DNA of 64,000 bases from Litsea cubeba (lineage: Eukaryota; Streptophyta; Magnoliopsida; Laurales; Lauraceae), in assembly GCA_012931725.1 (NCBI GenBank), contig CM022949.1, forward strand, positions 377,218-441,217. Direction: 5' to 3'. This document shows, in pieces, positions 1 to 10,179 of the stretch. A program made the position numbers and the translations under genes. Each line of letters starts with the position of its first letter. The first letter of the stretch is position 1. A model generated the notes under the pieces. It ran no database searches, was not told the DNA's origin, and saw only the letters and a program-made list of their open reading frames with translations.

Positions 1-180
1 TCAAAAAAATCTTGTCACACATTGAGGGTATTAGTGACAAAATGTGACAATATTTTTCGTCACGACAAATTCATTTAGCGACGAAATAAAGAATTTGTGA
101 CAAAATTAGTCATTCACTTAAGCCAAATAAGGGACAAAAAAAAAAACATTCTTTAGGGATGAAAAATTTTGTCAATAATT
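1..180. repeat. CACTA-like subterminal repeat region, no terminus seen
   Basis: The stretch is full of short motifs such as gtgacaaaat, cgtcacgaca and gacgaaat in both orientations. The same motif family fills 23.9-24.4 and 30.1-31.1 kb, where it ends in a CACTA-type terminus. I infer a fragment of a related CACTA element cut by the window edge. No terminal inverted repeat is visible here. Confidence 0.4.
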
Positions 181-768
181 CCAGAATTTTTTTTCCACAT
201 TATATACCTATTTTATCAAAATCCGAATATTAATTCAGCAAATATAACCATATTCACGTTGAAACTTGTTTAATATAACAATTCCATCACAACTTAACTT
301 AACCTGTTATAAATCAACACATTTACGAATTAACAAAATAAAAATATCCATTCATCATTACAAATAATTTCATCCTAATACAATAAAATAGTGCAATATC
401 CACAAAATATCCAACAATTATAACTAGTGCAATTCTACCAAACATCCAATAATAACTAGTGCAACTCCACAAAGTATGTGTATCCTTATCAAACAAAAAT
501 GAACATTCAAGCAAATTAGATCATTGCTGTACGTCAAAAATGCCACCCCAATCCAATCTGCAAAAAAAATAAATTAAAAGCTTTAGTAACTAATCAATTA
601 TACAAAAGATTAAAAATATTAGTAACTAATCAATTCACAATTAGATCAATTATACAATTTATCCCTCTAACAGACTTTTGCCAAGATTATGGGAACAAAA
701 AATTAATTTTAGGGCTAATTCACAAATGGTGCATCCCATTAATGTGTAGTAAGTTCATACAACATATT
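181..768. other. AT-rich interval with no recognisable gene
   Basis: I see only AT-rich sequence with short direct repeats (for example aactagtgcaa near 425 and 456, and agtaactaatcaatta near 586 and 620). There is no coding signal and no element terminus. Confidence 0.5.
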
Positions 769-1383
769 TGCTCGGACAAGTTTGTTTAAGCTAGGCTGAG
801 GTGTAGTGGGTGGAGTCGGGGCTGTTTAGGGGTTGTTTGGTGTTTTTGAACCCCGAAATCTTCTTTTTCGCCTACTTTTTCACATTTCTGGGCTTAATTC
901 TCTAACCGGGCGTCGTATCGACGCGCCGTTTGTTCGGACAAGTTTGTTTAAGCTAGACCGAGGTGTAGTGGGTGGAGTCGGGGCTGTTCGGGTGCTGCTT
1001 GGGGTTTTTGACCCCCAAAACCCTCTTTTTCGCCCACTATTTCACATTTCCGGGCTTAATTCTCTAACCGGGTGTCGTATCGATGCGCCGTTTGCTCGGA
1101 CAAGTTTATTTAAGCTAGGCCGAGGTGTAGTGGGTGGAGTTGGCGCTGCTTGGGGGCTGCTTGGGGTTTTTGACCCGCAAAACCCTTTTTTTTTTTTTTT
1201 GCCTACTTTTTCACATTTCCGAGCTTAATTCTCTAATCGGGCGTTGTATCGATGCGCCGTTTGCTCGGACAAGTTTTTTTAAACTAGTTCGAGGTGTAGT
1301 GGTTGGAGGCTGGGCTGTTCGGACGCTGGTTGCAGTTTTTGGCCCCCAAAACCCTCTTTTTGGCGTATTTGTTCACATATTTA
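769..1383. repeat. Left part of a ~160-bp tandem repeat array
   Basis: Four units start near 769, 929, 1094 and 1261, each with a gctcggacaagttt-like box, then gaggtgtagtgggtgga, then a ccccaaaaccc box. The spacing is 160-167 bp. Open frames through it reflect the repeat period and are not genes. The fourth unit is cut at 1383 by the CACTA element and its remainder resumes at 14988. Confidence 0.85.
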
Positions 1384-1393
1384 CACTACACCA

Positions 1394-1700
1394 TAATAAT
1401 CGATTAGTAACAGACATACAGCCGTAACAAAAAAATATTAGTAACGGTTATTTTGCGTTGACACAATTGCGTTACAAATGTAAAGTAACGGAAGTTAGTA
1501 ACACTTAATCACTGTTAGAAATATTACTAACGGTTATCAAATGTGACTGAAATTAATTTCAGCAACACATATGCAATCGTTACAATTTATTAGTAACGGT
1601 TATTAATTTGTTCATAGTTTGATCCCAACGGATAAAACTGCTTGGGGTTGATATCCGTTACTAAGTACTCTAAATGTAACGGTTTATATCCGTTACTAAG
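1394..1700. repeat. Subterminal repeats of the CACTA element, left side
   Basis: At least six copies of a gtaacggttat/gttact-like motif occur in both orientations just inside the left terminus, mirrored at 14800-14960. In characterised CACTA elements such repeats bind the transposase; that role is inferred here. Confidence 0.75.
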
Positions 1701-1942
1701 TATTTGTTGTTTAAAAAAAAAAAACAATGGAATTTCCTGATCTATTTCTGACAAGCCACATACAGTACTTCTGACTACATAGATATTCTCTCATCTGCAT
1801 GTGTACCACAAATCCCACAATGTGAATATAATTATCCCACGCATAGAGTTAGGATGTGCATAAAAATATGGCAATGAAGTTATATAAAATCCATGGTAAC
1901 TCTATCATACAATTAAAAAGTGCACAAAGACACATACCTTAA

Positions 1943-3433
1943 GGTAGCGTTTGGTTCGCTGGAATGGTTGTAGGCGGGAATGGAATGGAGACTGGAATGA
2001 GTCTGGAATGGAATGAGGCAGGAATGAACATTTCCATTCCAGCGTTTGGTACACTGATGAATCAACCCAGTTGATTCATATTCCTGCGTTTGGTATGCTG
2101 GAATGAGTCCTGGAATGGAATAAAATTTACATAAGACTGACCAAAATACCCTTGTTAGAATTTTATCTTTGGCTGAGTCAATGTATAGATTATAATATTA
2201 CTAAATAGGTGGGGCCCACACAAGGTCTTCTATTTTATAATAATAATAATAATACTGTATAGACTATATTATTATTATATAGATGGGGCCCACACAAGCT
2301 CTTCTATTTTATAATCTTATAATAATAATAATATATAGATTATATTATTATATAGGTGGGCACAGTGCTTCTATTTATAATCTTATAAAATAATAATAAT
2401 AATAATGTATAGATTATATCATTATTATATAGGTAGGGGCCACACAAGCTCTTCTATTTTATAATCTTATAATAATAATAATAATAATAATATAGATTAT
2501 ATAATTATTATATAGGTGGGGCCCACACAAGCTATTCTATTTTATAATCTTATAATAATAATAATAATATAGATTATATTATTATTATATAGGTGGGGCC
2601 CACATAAGTTCTTCTATTTTATAATATAATAATAATAATAATAATAATGTATATATTATATATATTATATAGGTGGGCCCCACACAAGTTCTTCTATTTT
2701 ATAATCTTCTAACAATAATAATAATGTATATATTATATTATTATTATACAAGTTGGGCCCACACAAGTTCTTCTATTTTATAATCTTATAATAATAATAA
2801 TATATATTATATAATGTTTTTATATAGGTGGGGCCCACACAAGTTCTTCTAATTTATAATCTTATAATAATAATAATAATGTGTAGATTATATTATTATT
2901 ATATAGGTGGAGCCCACACATATTCTTCTCTTTTATAATCTTACTATAATAATAATAATGTATATATTATATTATTATTATATAGGTGGGGCTCACACAA
3001 GTTCTTCTATTTTATAATCTTATTATTATTATTATAATAATGTATAGATTATATTATTATTTTATAGGTGGGGCCCACACAAGTTCTTCTCTTTTATAAT
3101 CTTATAATAATAATTATTATAATAATAATGTATATATTATATTATTATTATATAGGTGGGGCCCACACAAGTTCTTCTCTTTTATAATCTTATTATTTTA
3201 ATAATAATGTATAGATGTGAAGAATGATCTTTTGGTCTAAAAAAAATGTAGAAAGGAATGGAATGGCCATTCCTTCCCATCCCGGATGGAATGACCATTC
3301 CTCTACATAAGGGAATGAGATTCCGGAGGTAATGGTCATTACGCGACTTTTTTGCGAACCAAACGCTGTAATGACCATTCCGTTGGAATGACCATTCCAT
3401 TCCGACCTTCATTACAGCGAACCAAACGCTACC
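1943..3433. mobile_element. PIF/Harbinger-like non-autonomous element
   Basis: The left end GGTAGCGTTTGGTTCGCTG (from 1943) is matched by its reverse complement ending at 3433. TAA flanks both sides (1940-1942 and 3434-3436), the 3-bp TWA-type duplication typical of PIF/Harbinger/Tourist elements. The ends are GGAATGG-rich and the core is a minisatellite. There is no transposase reading frame, so it would depend on a partner element. Confidence 0.85.
2200..3215. repeat. ~76-bp AT-rich minisatellite, about 13 units
   Basis: About thirteen copies of a 70-81-bp unit are present. Each has a conserved ataggtggggcccacacaag box followed by ttcttctattttataatct and a variable (taa)n run. Boxes begin near 2213, 2283, 2358, 2434, 2514, 2593, 2674, 2754, 2827, 2907, 2987, 3067 and 3157. 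Units differ by substitutions and by the number of taa triplets. The array fills most of the Harbinger-like element. Confidence 0.9.
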
Positions 3434-3449
3434 TAAGTGTTTCTCTAAT

Positions 3450-5480
3450 GAAAACTACGAATGCACCCTTGAGAGGAGCAACTTGTAATCATTCGTTTCA
3501 CTATTTGGAGAAAGAAGCAGCTAAAGATAAATCAAACACTTAAAATATATTTATGGAACCTTTCACTTACAAGGAACCTTTCACCAAAAGATAAACCAAC
3601 CACCTTCCTGGCCTTCCCCTCTGATTCAATCTTGCAAAGTTGTGTACAGAACAAAGGCAATTGGTGGGAAATCAATGATCCAAGTATAGTATAAATCCAA
3701 GTATACCTTTGTAAGCTAGTAAGCTACCACCAATAAACATTGAGATTTAAAAAAGAAAAAAACCCTTCAACAGGATAATCATTTGTTCAATAGCTTGGAA
3801 GTGTCGAGTTAGCAATATTTAAAGTGGGCCCACCATGACCATCTATCTCAACTGGTCCCCAAAAATGAACATGACATACCTGTGGGGAATTACATACCCA
3901 TTTGGACAATCATATCATTATGATTGGGGGATCCTCTTTTCAACCCTTGAACTAAAATCAATTAACAGGCCACATATACAGTTGTTGGACCGAACAGAAT
4001 ACACAATGAAATTCAGGTCATATGTAGTGGACCCTGGATCATTACTCTCCAACAATCTACCATGTATGCAAGTGGGTGCAGTAGGCATCACGAGTTGGAG
4101 GCAACCCATCGTTTCTCTTACATGTGCTGCCCCCTCATCATCATCATCAGCACATCACCACTGTTAATTTGCACTGCCTAATGGGCTGTGACTGTCACCA
4201 ACGTGAGTATTGCTCAAAACTTGAACCTCCCTCGTGGGAGAATACGCCTCAGCCATCATGCTGCACAATACTTATGATGGCAGTGGTTTTTAACCTCAAG
4301 GTGTTTCCTAATAAGGGGAGAGATATATTACCAAAACTTTGGGTTTCCTTGAGGCCACATGAGTTGAGTGAAAGATTGAACTGCTTCAACCAAAGGTGCA
4401 TCCTCAATTCCAAATCCTTCATAAAAAGGGAACACATCTGACTTGCCCAATAAAACAAAGTGCTGAAAATTATTAAAAACAAAATAGATTGAGCAGTCTT
4501 ATGCGCAACTAATTTACCTCCTCGAGGTCCAAGCCAATTAGAGAAGTATCTCCATCTCCAAACCTCTGGATAAACACATATAAGCCCATGAAAACAAACA
4601 TAATTAATGCGTAAATGGTAAAGCATATTATTGAGCCCTACATGCAAAATTCCATGACCAACTAGAGAGTTGTAATTTAAGTATGAAGAAGTTATGTATT
4701 TGCATGAAAGCGTACTATTGTGTACACTTTAACCATAGTATCAAATATTTATCCATAAAACAATCTCTAATTGCTACATGTAGTCTTGAAGATATCTAGC
4801 TTGTGGCAAAGATGTAACTACCTATTTTTGAAAAGCTAAATACAGTGAGACCATGCCTAAGCAAGAAACATATACTTTTTTTTTTTTTTTTTGATAACAT
4901 GCCTTGAACCCACAACCTTAGGATGCAATAGTGAGAAACAGCTACTAGCTAACATTTGCAAATTGCAGGTGCATGAGCTGAACCATGACCAACTTGAAAG
5001 AGAACTGTTTTCGTTCCAACATATGTAAATATCTTCAAGTAGCCACAAACAAGTGCATAGAACTGTGCAAGACAAGTTGGGTAGATTGTATTGGTTCAAA
5101 CAAATGCAAATGCAAGTTCAGGCTGATCCCATTCTGGGTATATCCAAATGCACCCTCAGGAGAGGAACTTGATCTCTAGTTATCTAATTTTGAAAAGAAA
5201 AACCCTCTCAGACAAGCACCAAATAGAAAACGCAAATGTTTTAAGGGAAAATTGCTGTCTAGCTGCAGGAGCTTCCAAGAGTCATTCATGGGGAAACAGA
5301 TGCTCTTCATAGTTGCATTAACTAGAAGGGGCTGTCATATCCTAGTATTACATTTGCTGTGTCGTGTATTTGTATTAAATTGACAAATTATGGTTTTTCT
5401 TATTGATTGAAGAATAAATAAATAATACCCATGTGAACAAATAAAACTATAATTCAAAACATTAAACAAAGCACCTATCA
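3450..5480. other. CACTA interior, no clear gene; one small exon candidate
   Basis: No long frame is convincing. On the minus strand a 48-nt segment (4565 down to 4518) has a tccag acceptor before it and a gtaaat donor after it and reads RFGDGDTSLIGL-, which may be another exon of the fragment set at 5.5-7.5 kb. The remainder looks intronic or non-coding. Confidence 0.3.
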
Positions 5481-5486
5481 CATTAC

Positions 5487-5962
5487 CTTAATTGGAAGGT
5501 GGGACGCACCATAAGACCAGATCTCTGCCACGCTAAGGCTTGTGCAAGTCCAAGTGAAAAAGATTTGTCAGGCCACTGCACCATTGGTGTAATATGTGTG
5601 CCCCACTTATTCTGCAGGAGAGAAGTCAGCAATATTGATTACAATCTCAGAGAGAACAAACTTAAGGCGTAACTGGGAGAATTTTGTACAACAATTTTTT
5701 CATAGATTTGTCTATTTATTTATTGACGGGATTCTTTTACATATTGCAAGAAAGAAATTTTGCAAGACTGAATTGGTCCATTAGAATCATACAATTCCAC
5801 AAACCTTACAAGAAAAGCTAAATCTCATCTCTCGTGGATATTGACCTTGAGCTTGAAGCAAACTACCAAAAACAGGAAGAAAAGCACTGGTAGTCAAACC
5901 TTCATCAGATACATATGTAAACTGCCCATTTGGGAACTTATGTGCATTTCCAAAAGGCAAAA
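5487..5962 (-). pseudogene. Two consecutive exons of a captured plant gene, unidentified
   Basis: On the minus strand an exon of about 158 nt (5962-5805) reads ...VLPFGNAHKFPNGQF... to ...EMRFSFSCK and ends at a gtttgt donor. The next exon (5612-5487, exactly 42 codons) starts after a ctcctgcag acceptor with NKWGTHITPMVQWPDKSF, has RSGLMVRPTFQLR at its end, and stops at a gtaatg donor. Phases join cleanly. The peptide looks like a conserved plant protein, and I have a vague recollection of a family of unknown function, but I cannot name it. I could not find the following exons, so the copy seems partial. It lies inside the CACTA element, so I read it as a transduplicated gene fragment. Confidence 0.5.
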
Positions 5963-6897
5963 CTTTGCAGCACCAATGTACACATGGCAAAAACATTCAT
6001 GAATATTCAAGACCTGAACAATCTAAGAAGAAGCTAGAAATTCCAAACCAAGAGTGGCAATCTTAAAACAAGATCCATGCACATAAAACTGAACATCCAT
6101 CTGTCCAAATACTATATAGAAGATTTATACAACTAAAACACGGATAAATGCACAAAATAAAACTTGAGAACCCAAATTCAAATTCCCTCCAAAACTTGAA
6201 TTTCATTACACCAATCAGCAACCACTCCCTTACATTATACCAATTGTAGCAGAAAAAAAAAATCAGGGCTCCACTTCTTTAACAAGATCATCATCACTAC
6301 AGCACCTACCAATTCACACAACTAGGTAACATTATATCAAGGGTTCAAGTCAGAAACCCACCAATTCACACAACTAGGTAACATGATAAACTAAAAGAAA
6401 GTTCCCCACACGAGTCATACCATATTATTATAGCTTGGAGTTGATCTTTAATGCTCTACCCAACCCCCCCACCCACCATTTGGTTTGTCATAGACAAAAG
6501 GCCATGGACAAACAATATTTATCTTCTTCCACCACAACAAAAGGCATAAACAAGCAGGAGGGTCTGAGGTCCTTATCATCATCGCCATTAAAATTGCAAT
6601 GCTACTATTGTTTCATTCACTCCCTCTGATTTTTCTTTTTTTTTCTTTTTTTTGTTGCTGGAACAAAGAGCTTAAACAAAAGAAAAACAGAAAAGTAGCA
6701 TGTTGTGCCCATTCCAAGTATAAGTAACAGGCATGTATAAGTAAACCATAAATCTGAAGACAAGTATAAGTAACTCTAAATCATAAATCTGATGACAAGT
6801 ATAAGTAACATGCCATGAACATGGAGTATAAGTTTGAGATCTTACATCCCCACGAACATGGAGTCATGATCAGCTTAGGGATGGTAAAGCTTAGTAC

Positions 6898-6981
6898 CTT
6901 GCTGGAGTTATAATCTGGAAGCTCTACTGTAGTGGTCTTTGTACAAGGCACAATTTCTGAAACAGTGAGGGTTGTAGAGAT
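6898..6981 (-). pseudogene. Exon-like fragment, 28 codons
   Basis: On the minus strand a tttgcag acceptor precedes an open 84-nt segment reading ISTTLTVSEIVPCTKTTTVE and a few more residues, followed by a gtacta donor. It lies between the other exon-like pieces and has the same orientation. Its phase does not match the exon at 7547-7274 directly, so either an exon is missing or the fragments come from more than one gene. Not identified. Confidence 0.4.
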
Positions 6982-7273
6982 CTGCAAAGGAAACAATAGA
7001 AGATAAGCTTAAAAGTAAGAGAAATCCGTAGTTGGTTCAAAGGTATGTATTGTTATACATTCCAGCTCTGACAGTGCAGAGATTTGCTCCAACAAAATCC
7101 AAAAGTGATAAAAACAGGCTTTTGTTCTATCTTAAACAAGTTATATTAGACTAAAGCCATGAGTACTCAGTTAAGCTTAAAAGTTAACCTACACAACTGG
7201 CATGCAGACAAATCAAAATGGATCCAACACCAAGTAAAGTTTTGAAACAATTAAGAGTAGGTATCAATGTTAC

Positions 7274-7547
7274 TTCCTTGTTTCACGAAAATACATGCCC
7301 AGACCACAGCCTTATTCCCTATAATTTCAGCAACTTGGCCACAAATCCATTGGCGACCATTCAATTGATTCAAAGAGGAATTATTCAGTAGGGCCTGCAT
7401 TTGAAAAAGGTAAGACCTTTGAAGCAACCCATTTTCCTCCACCTTCACCTCACTCCAATAAATAGGGAAGGATTCGCTCATCTTCATCTTGCCTCCCACT
7501 TCATTCAACAGAATGTGCAAATTTCTGTTGGCATCTCCAAAGGGGTG
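7274..7547 (-). pseudogene. Exon-like fragment, about 91 codons
   Basis: A gatag acceptor is followed by 274 nt open on the minus strand, beginning HPFGDANRNLHILLNEVGGK, containing NGRQWICGQVAEIIGNK and VVWACIFVKQG, and ending at a gtaaca donor. Composition and splice borders look like a real coding exon. I do not recognise the family. It is the largest of the minus-strand exon candidates inside the CACTA element. Confidence 0.45.
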
Positions 7548-8223
7548 CTATCCATAGAATGAGATAAAATCATTGAACTTAAGCCATCCAAGACACATTG
7601 AACTTAAGCCATGCAAGACTAGCTAGTAGTTATTACATGAACATATTGCCCTTCAAAATATAATACTCAAACATGTATAGAAACCGTATTCCTTGAGTCT
7701 AACCTCAACAATCAATTGCAAACTTAAAATAACAAAAAGGAGGTCATGATAGGCACAAATACAAACACAAATATTAAATGCAGATGACTGTTGTGCTTGA
7801 TAGCACATTTGCTCAACACACAATAAAAATTACCAAAATGGAAAAATAAACATGAATTGATTGCACCATAAGCTATATGATTGTGGGTTCAACAGCCCAG
7901 CTCTCACTATTGCAACATTCAGATTGTAGTTCATGTTACCACTAAAAGGATACAAATTAATTAAAAATGTAATAAGTGTTCTCATTTTTGTCATTGCCAA
8001 AGAACTACAAGAATCTGATGCAAACATTCAATATGTAGAATTTGGATGTTAGATAAGACAAAAAAAAAAAAAAAATGGATGCAGATCCCAAATGAGTATT
8101 CAGGAATTTTAGCAATTTAAAATGTCCAAAAAAAAAATGGATGGTCACCCAATAAGCATAATTCTATTTCAAGATTTGGTAATAAGCTGTTAGATTGGTA
8201 ACATTAACATGATAACATGGCTC

Positions 8224-9000
8224 TTATCCAAAAAAACAAAAAATAAAAAAAAATTGAAAACAGGGCATGTCTAGCAACGGCAGCATGTGATTAGGGCTGG
8301 GTTTGGGCGAGAAAGAGGATCTGGGTTTGGGCAACATAGAGATTGGGGTTGGGTGGAAATGGGTGACATGGAAATTAGGTTCGGTTTGGGCGGAAATGGA
8401 ACCAGGTTTGGGGGAGGAAGGGAGAGAGAGAGAAGGGCGGGCTAGGTCTGATACAGGGTGAGAGAAAATGGGGCTGAGTTTCATGTTGGGGCTGGTCTTG
8501 GAGAGAGAGAGCTCTACTATTGGAAACCTGGGTTTAGCCGAGAGGGAGGAGAAATACCTCATTGAGATGGAGAGAACTTGCCAAGTGCTATGGTCAAATG
8601 GCCGACGGCGGAGAGGAGAAGTTCAATCAAGATGATGTTCTGGCGTTGGGGCTTTTGTTTTCCCCTCTCCTCTGTCGATCTCTGTAAAATCTGCTAGAAC
8701 CAGGGCCTTTTGTTCAAATGGAGAGGACTGTGTAGGGAGGAAGAAGATGGAGATGGAGATGGTGGGCTGTTGGGTGTGGTGATGAGAGGGATCGTGAGAT
8801 GGAGATGATGAGAGGGCGAGGGGGATGACGTCGCCTGGGAGATGGAGGAGATGGCTTGCGTGGGAGAGAGAGATGACGGATGGAGGTGAGATGGGCGCCG
8901 ATTGAGAATTACATAAGGGAAAATAAATGGTCACCGAAGGGCTTGGGCTATATTGAGAAAATGGCAAAGGAAAAAATAGAGGCGCGAATATTTGGCAGAG
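8224..9000 (-). other. CT-rich leader-like segment upstream of the captured exons
   Basis: Read on the minus strand this is rich in ctctctc, ccatctcc and caaaccc, the look of a plant 5' untranslated leader or N-terminal low-complexity exon. Two open frames (8562-8224 and 8967-8623) are low-complexity S/P-rich and show no domain. I infer the promoter-proximal end of the captured minus-strand gene. Confidence 0.35.
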
Positions 9001-9091
9001 GGTTTCGGGGGGTCTTTTTTAGCGCGAGAACTAACTCCCGCTTTGTTTTTATTTTTATTTTGTATTGTGATTTTTTTTTATACCATTGTAA

Positions 9092-9383
9092 TGTTAATGA
9101 GGGTGTTCCAAGCCTAAACTCGCAGGCCCATTTAGGCCCATTCTTTATATGTATCATTAGTCAAAGCCTCGTGTACATACTAAGTTTGGCAGCTAATTGT
9201 TAGGATCTAGATTTGATATGATTGTAATTAGAGCAGCTAATTGTTAGGATCTAGATTTGATATGATTATGTAAATTGAATGTAATTAGGGCCTTCAGCCC
9301 CTATTTATATGAAGCTTAGTCGATCCTCAAAGGCACGACAATTCATCACATTCATATTCTGTTTTCCATATCACAAATTGTCA
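9092..9383 (+). repeat. 5' LTR of copia 1
   Basis: 292 bp, TG...CA ends. It contains an internal direct duplication of agctaattgttaggatctag near 9190-9255 and a tatttatatgaa TATA-like box near 9303. It pairs with 14503-14794. Confidence 0.95.
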
Positions 9384-9395
9384 TGGTATCAGAGC
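9384..9395 (+). other. Primer-binding site of copia 1
   Basis: TGGTATCAGAGC follows the LTR directly and matches the 3' end complement of plant initiator tRNA-Met, the usual copia primer. Confidence 0.9.
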
Positions 9396-10179
9396 AGAGT
9401 TTAATCATTTGTGATCATCTCCTAGTCATCTTCCAAGCGTTGGAAGCCGAGGTTAATTATCTGTGATCATCTCCTAGTCATCTTCCACGCGTTGGAAGCC
9501 ATTGATCTTCTTTGATCATCCCTGATCATATCAGATCAGGAGTGGCCCACAAGTGATCATCATCAGCTGCTGCTGCTGGTCATCTTCCAGGATCTGGAAG
9601 GCTTTCAGAGCTTCTTATTTCACTTTGATCATCCAGAAGTGGCCCTGATCAACTCAGATTCAGACATGGCCCACCTGTGATCATAATCACCATATCAGCA
9701 GAATCACCCATCTTGGTCGTCTGGTGCTCTTCTGTTTTATGATCATTTTTTCAAGATTTATGGCTCATCAGAGGTAGGCCATCTATATTTTTTTGTGATA
9801 TTTATGTTTTATCAAGAAGATTTCATCACGGCCGTCCAATATTGTGGATTTTGATCCAATTGGAGTGGGTCTTCTTCCACTAGTGGCGCATTTTGGTTGT
9901 CCTTTTATCCTCACTATCTGATCAGATCTCTGATCATCATCTGGGGCCCACGTGGAGTTTTCTTCACTCACGACTATGGACGTGTGGAGTTGTTTCTGTC
10001 GGCTGTGTGACTGTTTGGCAGGCTGACTGTTGTGCTGCTGTTTGCCTATTGGCTGACTGTTGGCTGGCTGTGTTTCTTTTTTTTTGTGACTTGTTATCAA
10101 TCTCTGTGGGTCCCACGTGGTCATCCAGATCTCTTAAATCTCAGATCTTGGCTTGATCTTTTGCTGCTGGTTGTTACAT
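9396..10179 (+). other. Leader of copia 1 with short direct repeats
   Basis: Untranslated leader between primer site and gag. A ~40-bp direct repeat containing gtgatcatctcctagtcatc occurs at about 9409 and 9463. No gene is seen. Confidence 0.6.

Noticed and set aside
833..1427. Long open frames with repeating peptide blocks
   Set aside because: They follow the ~160-bp tandem array, restart in different frames, and lack codon bias or domains; period artefacts.
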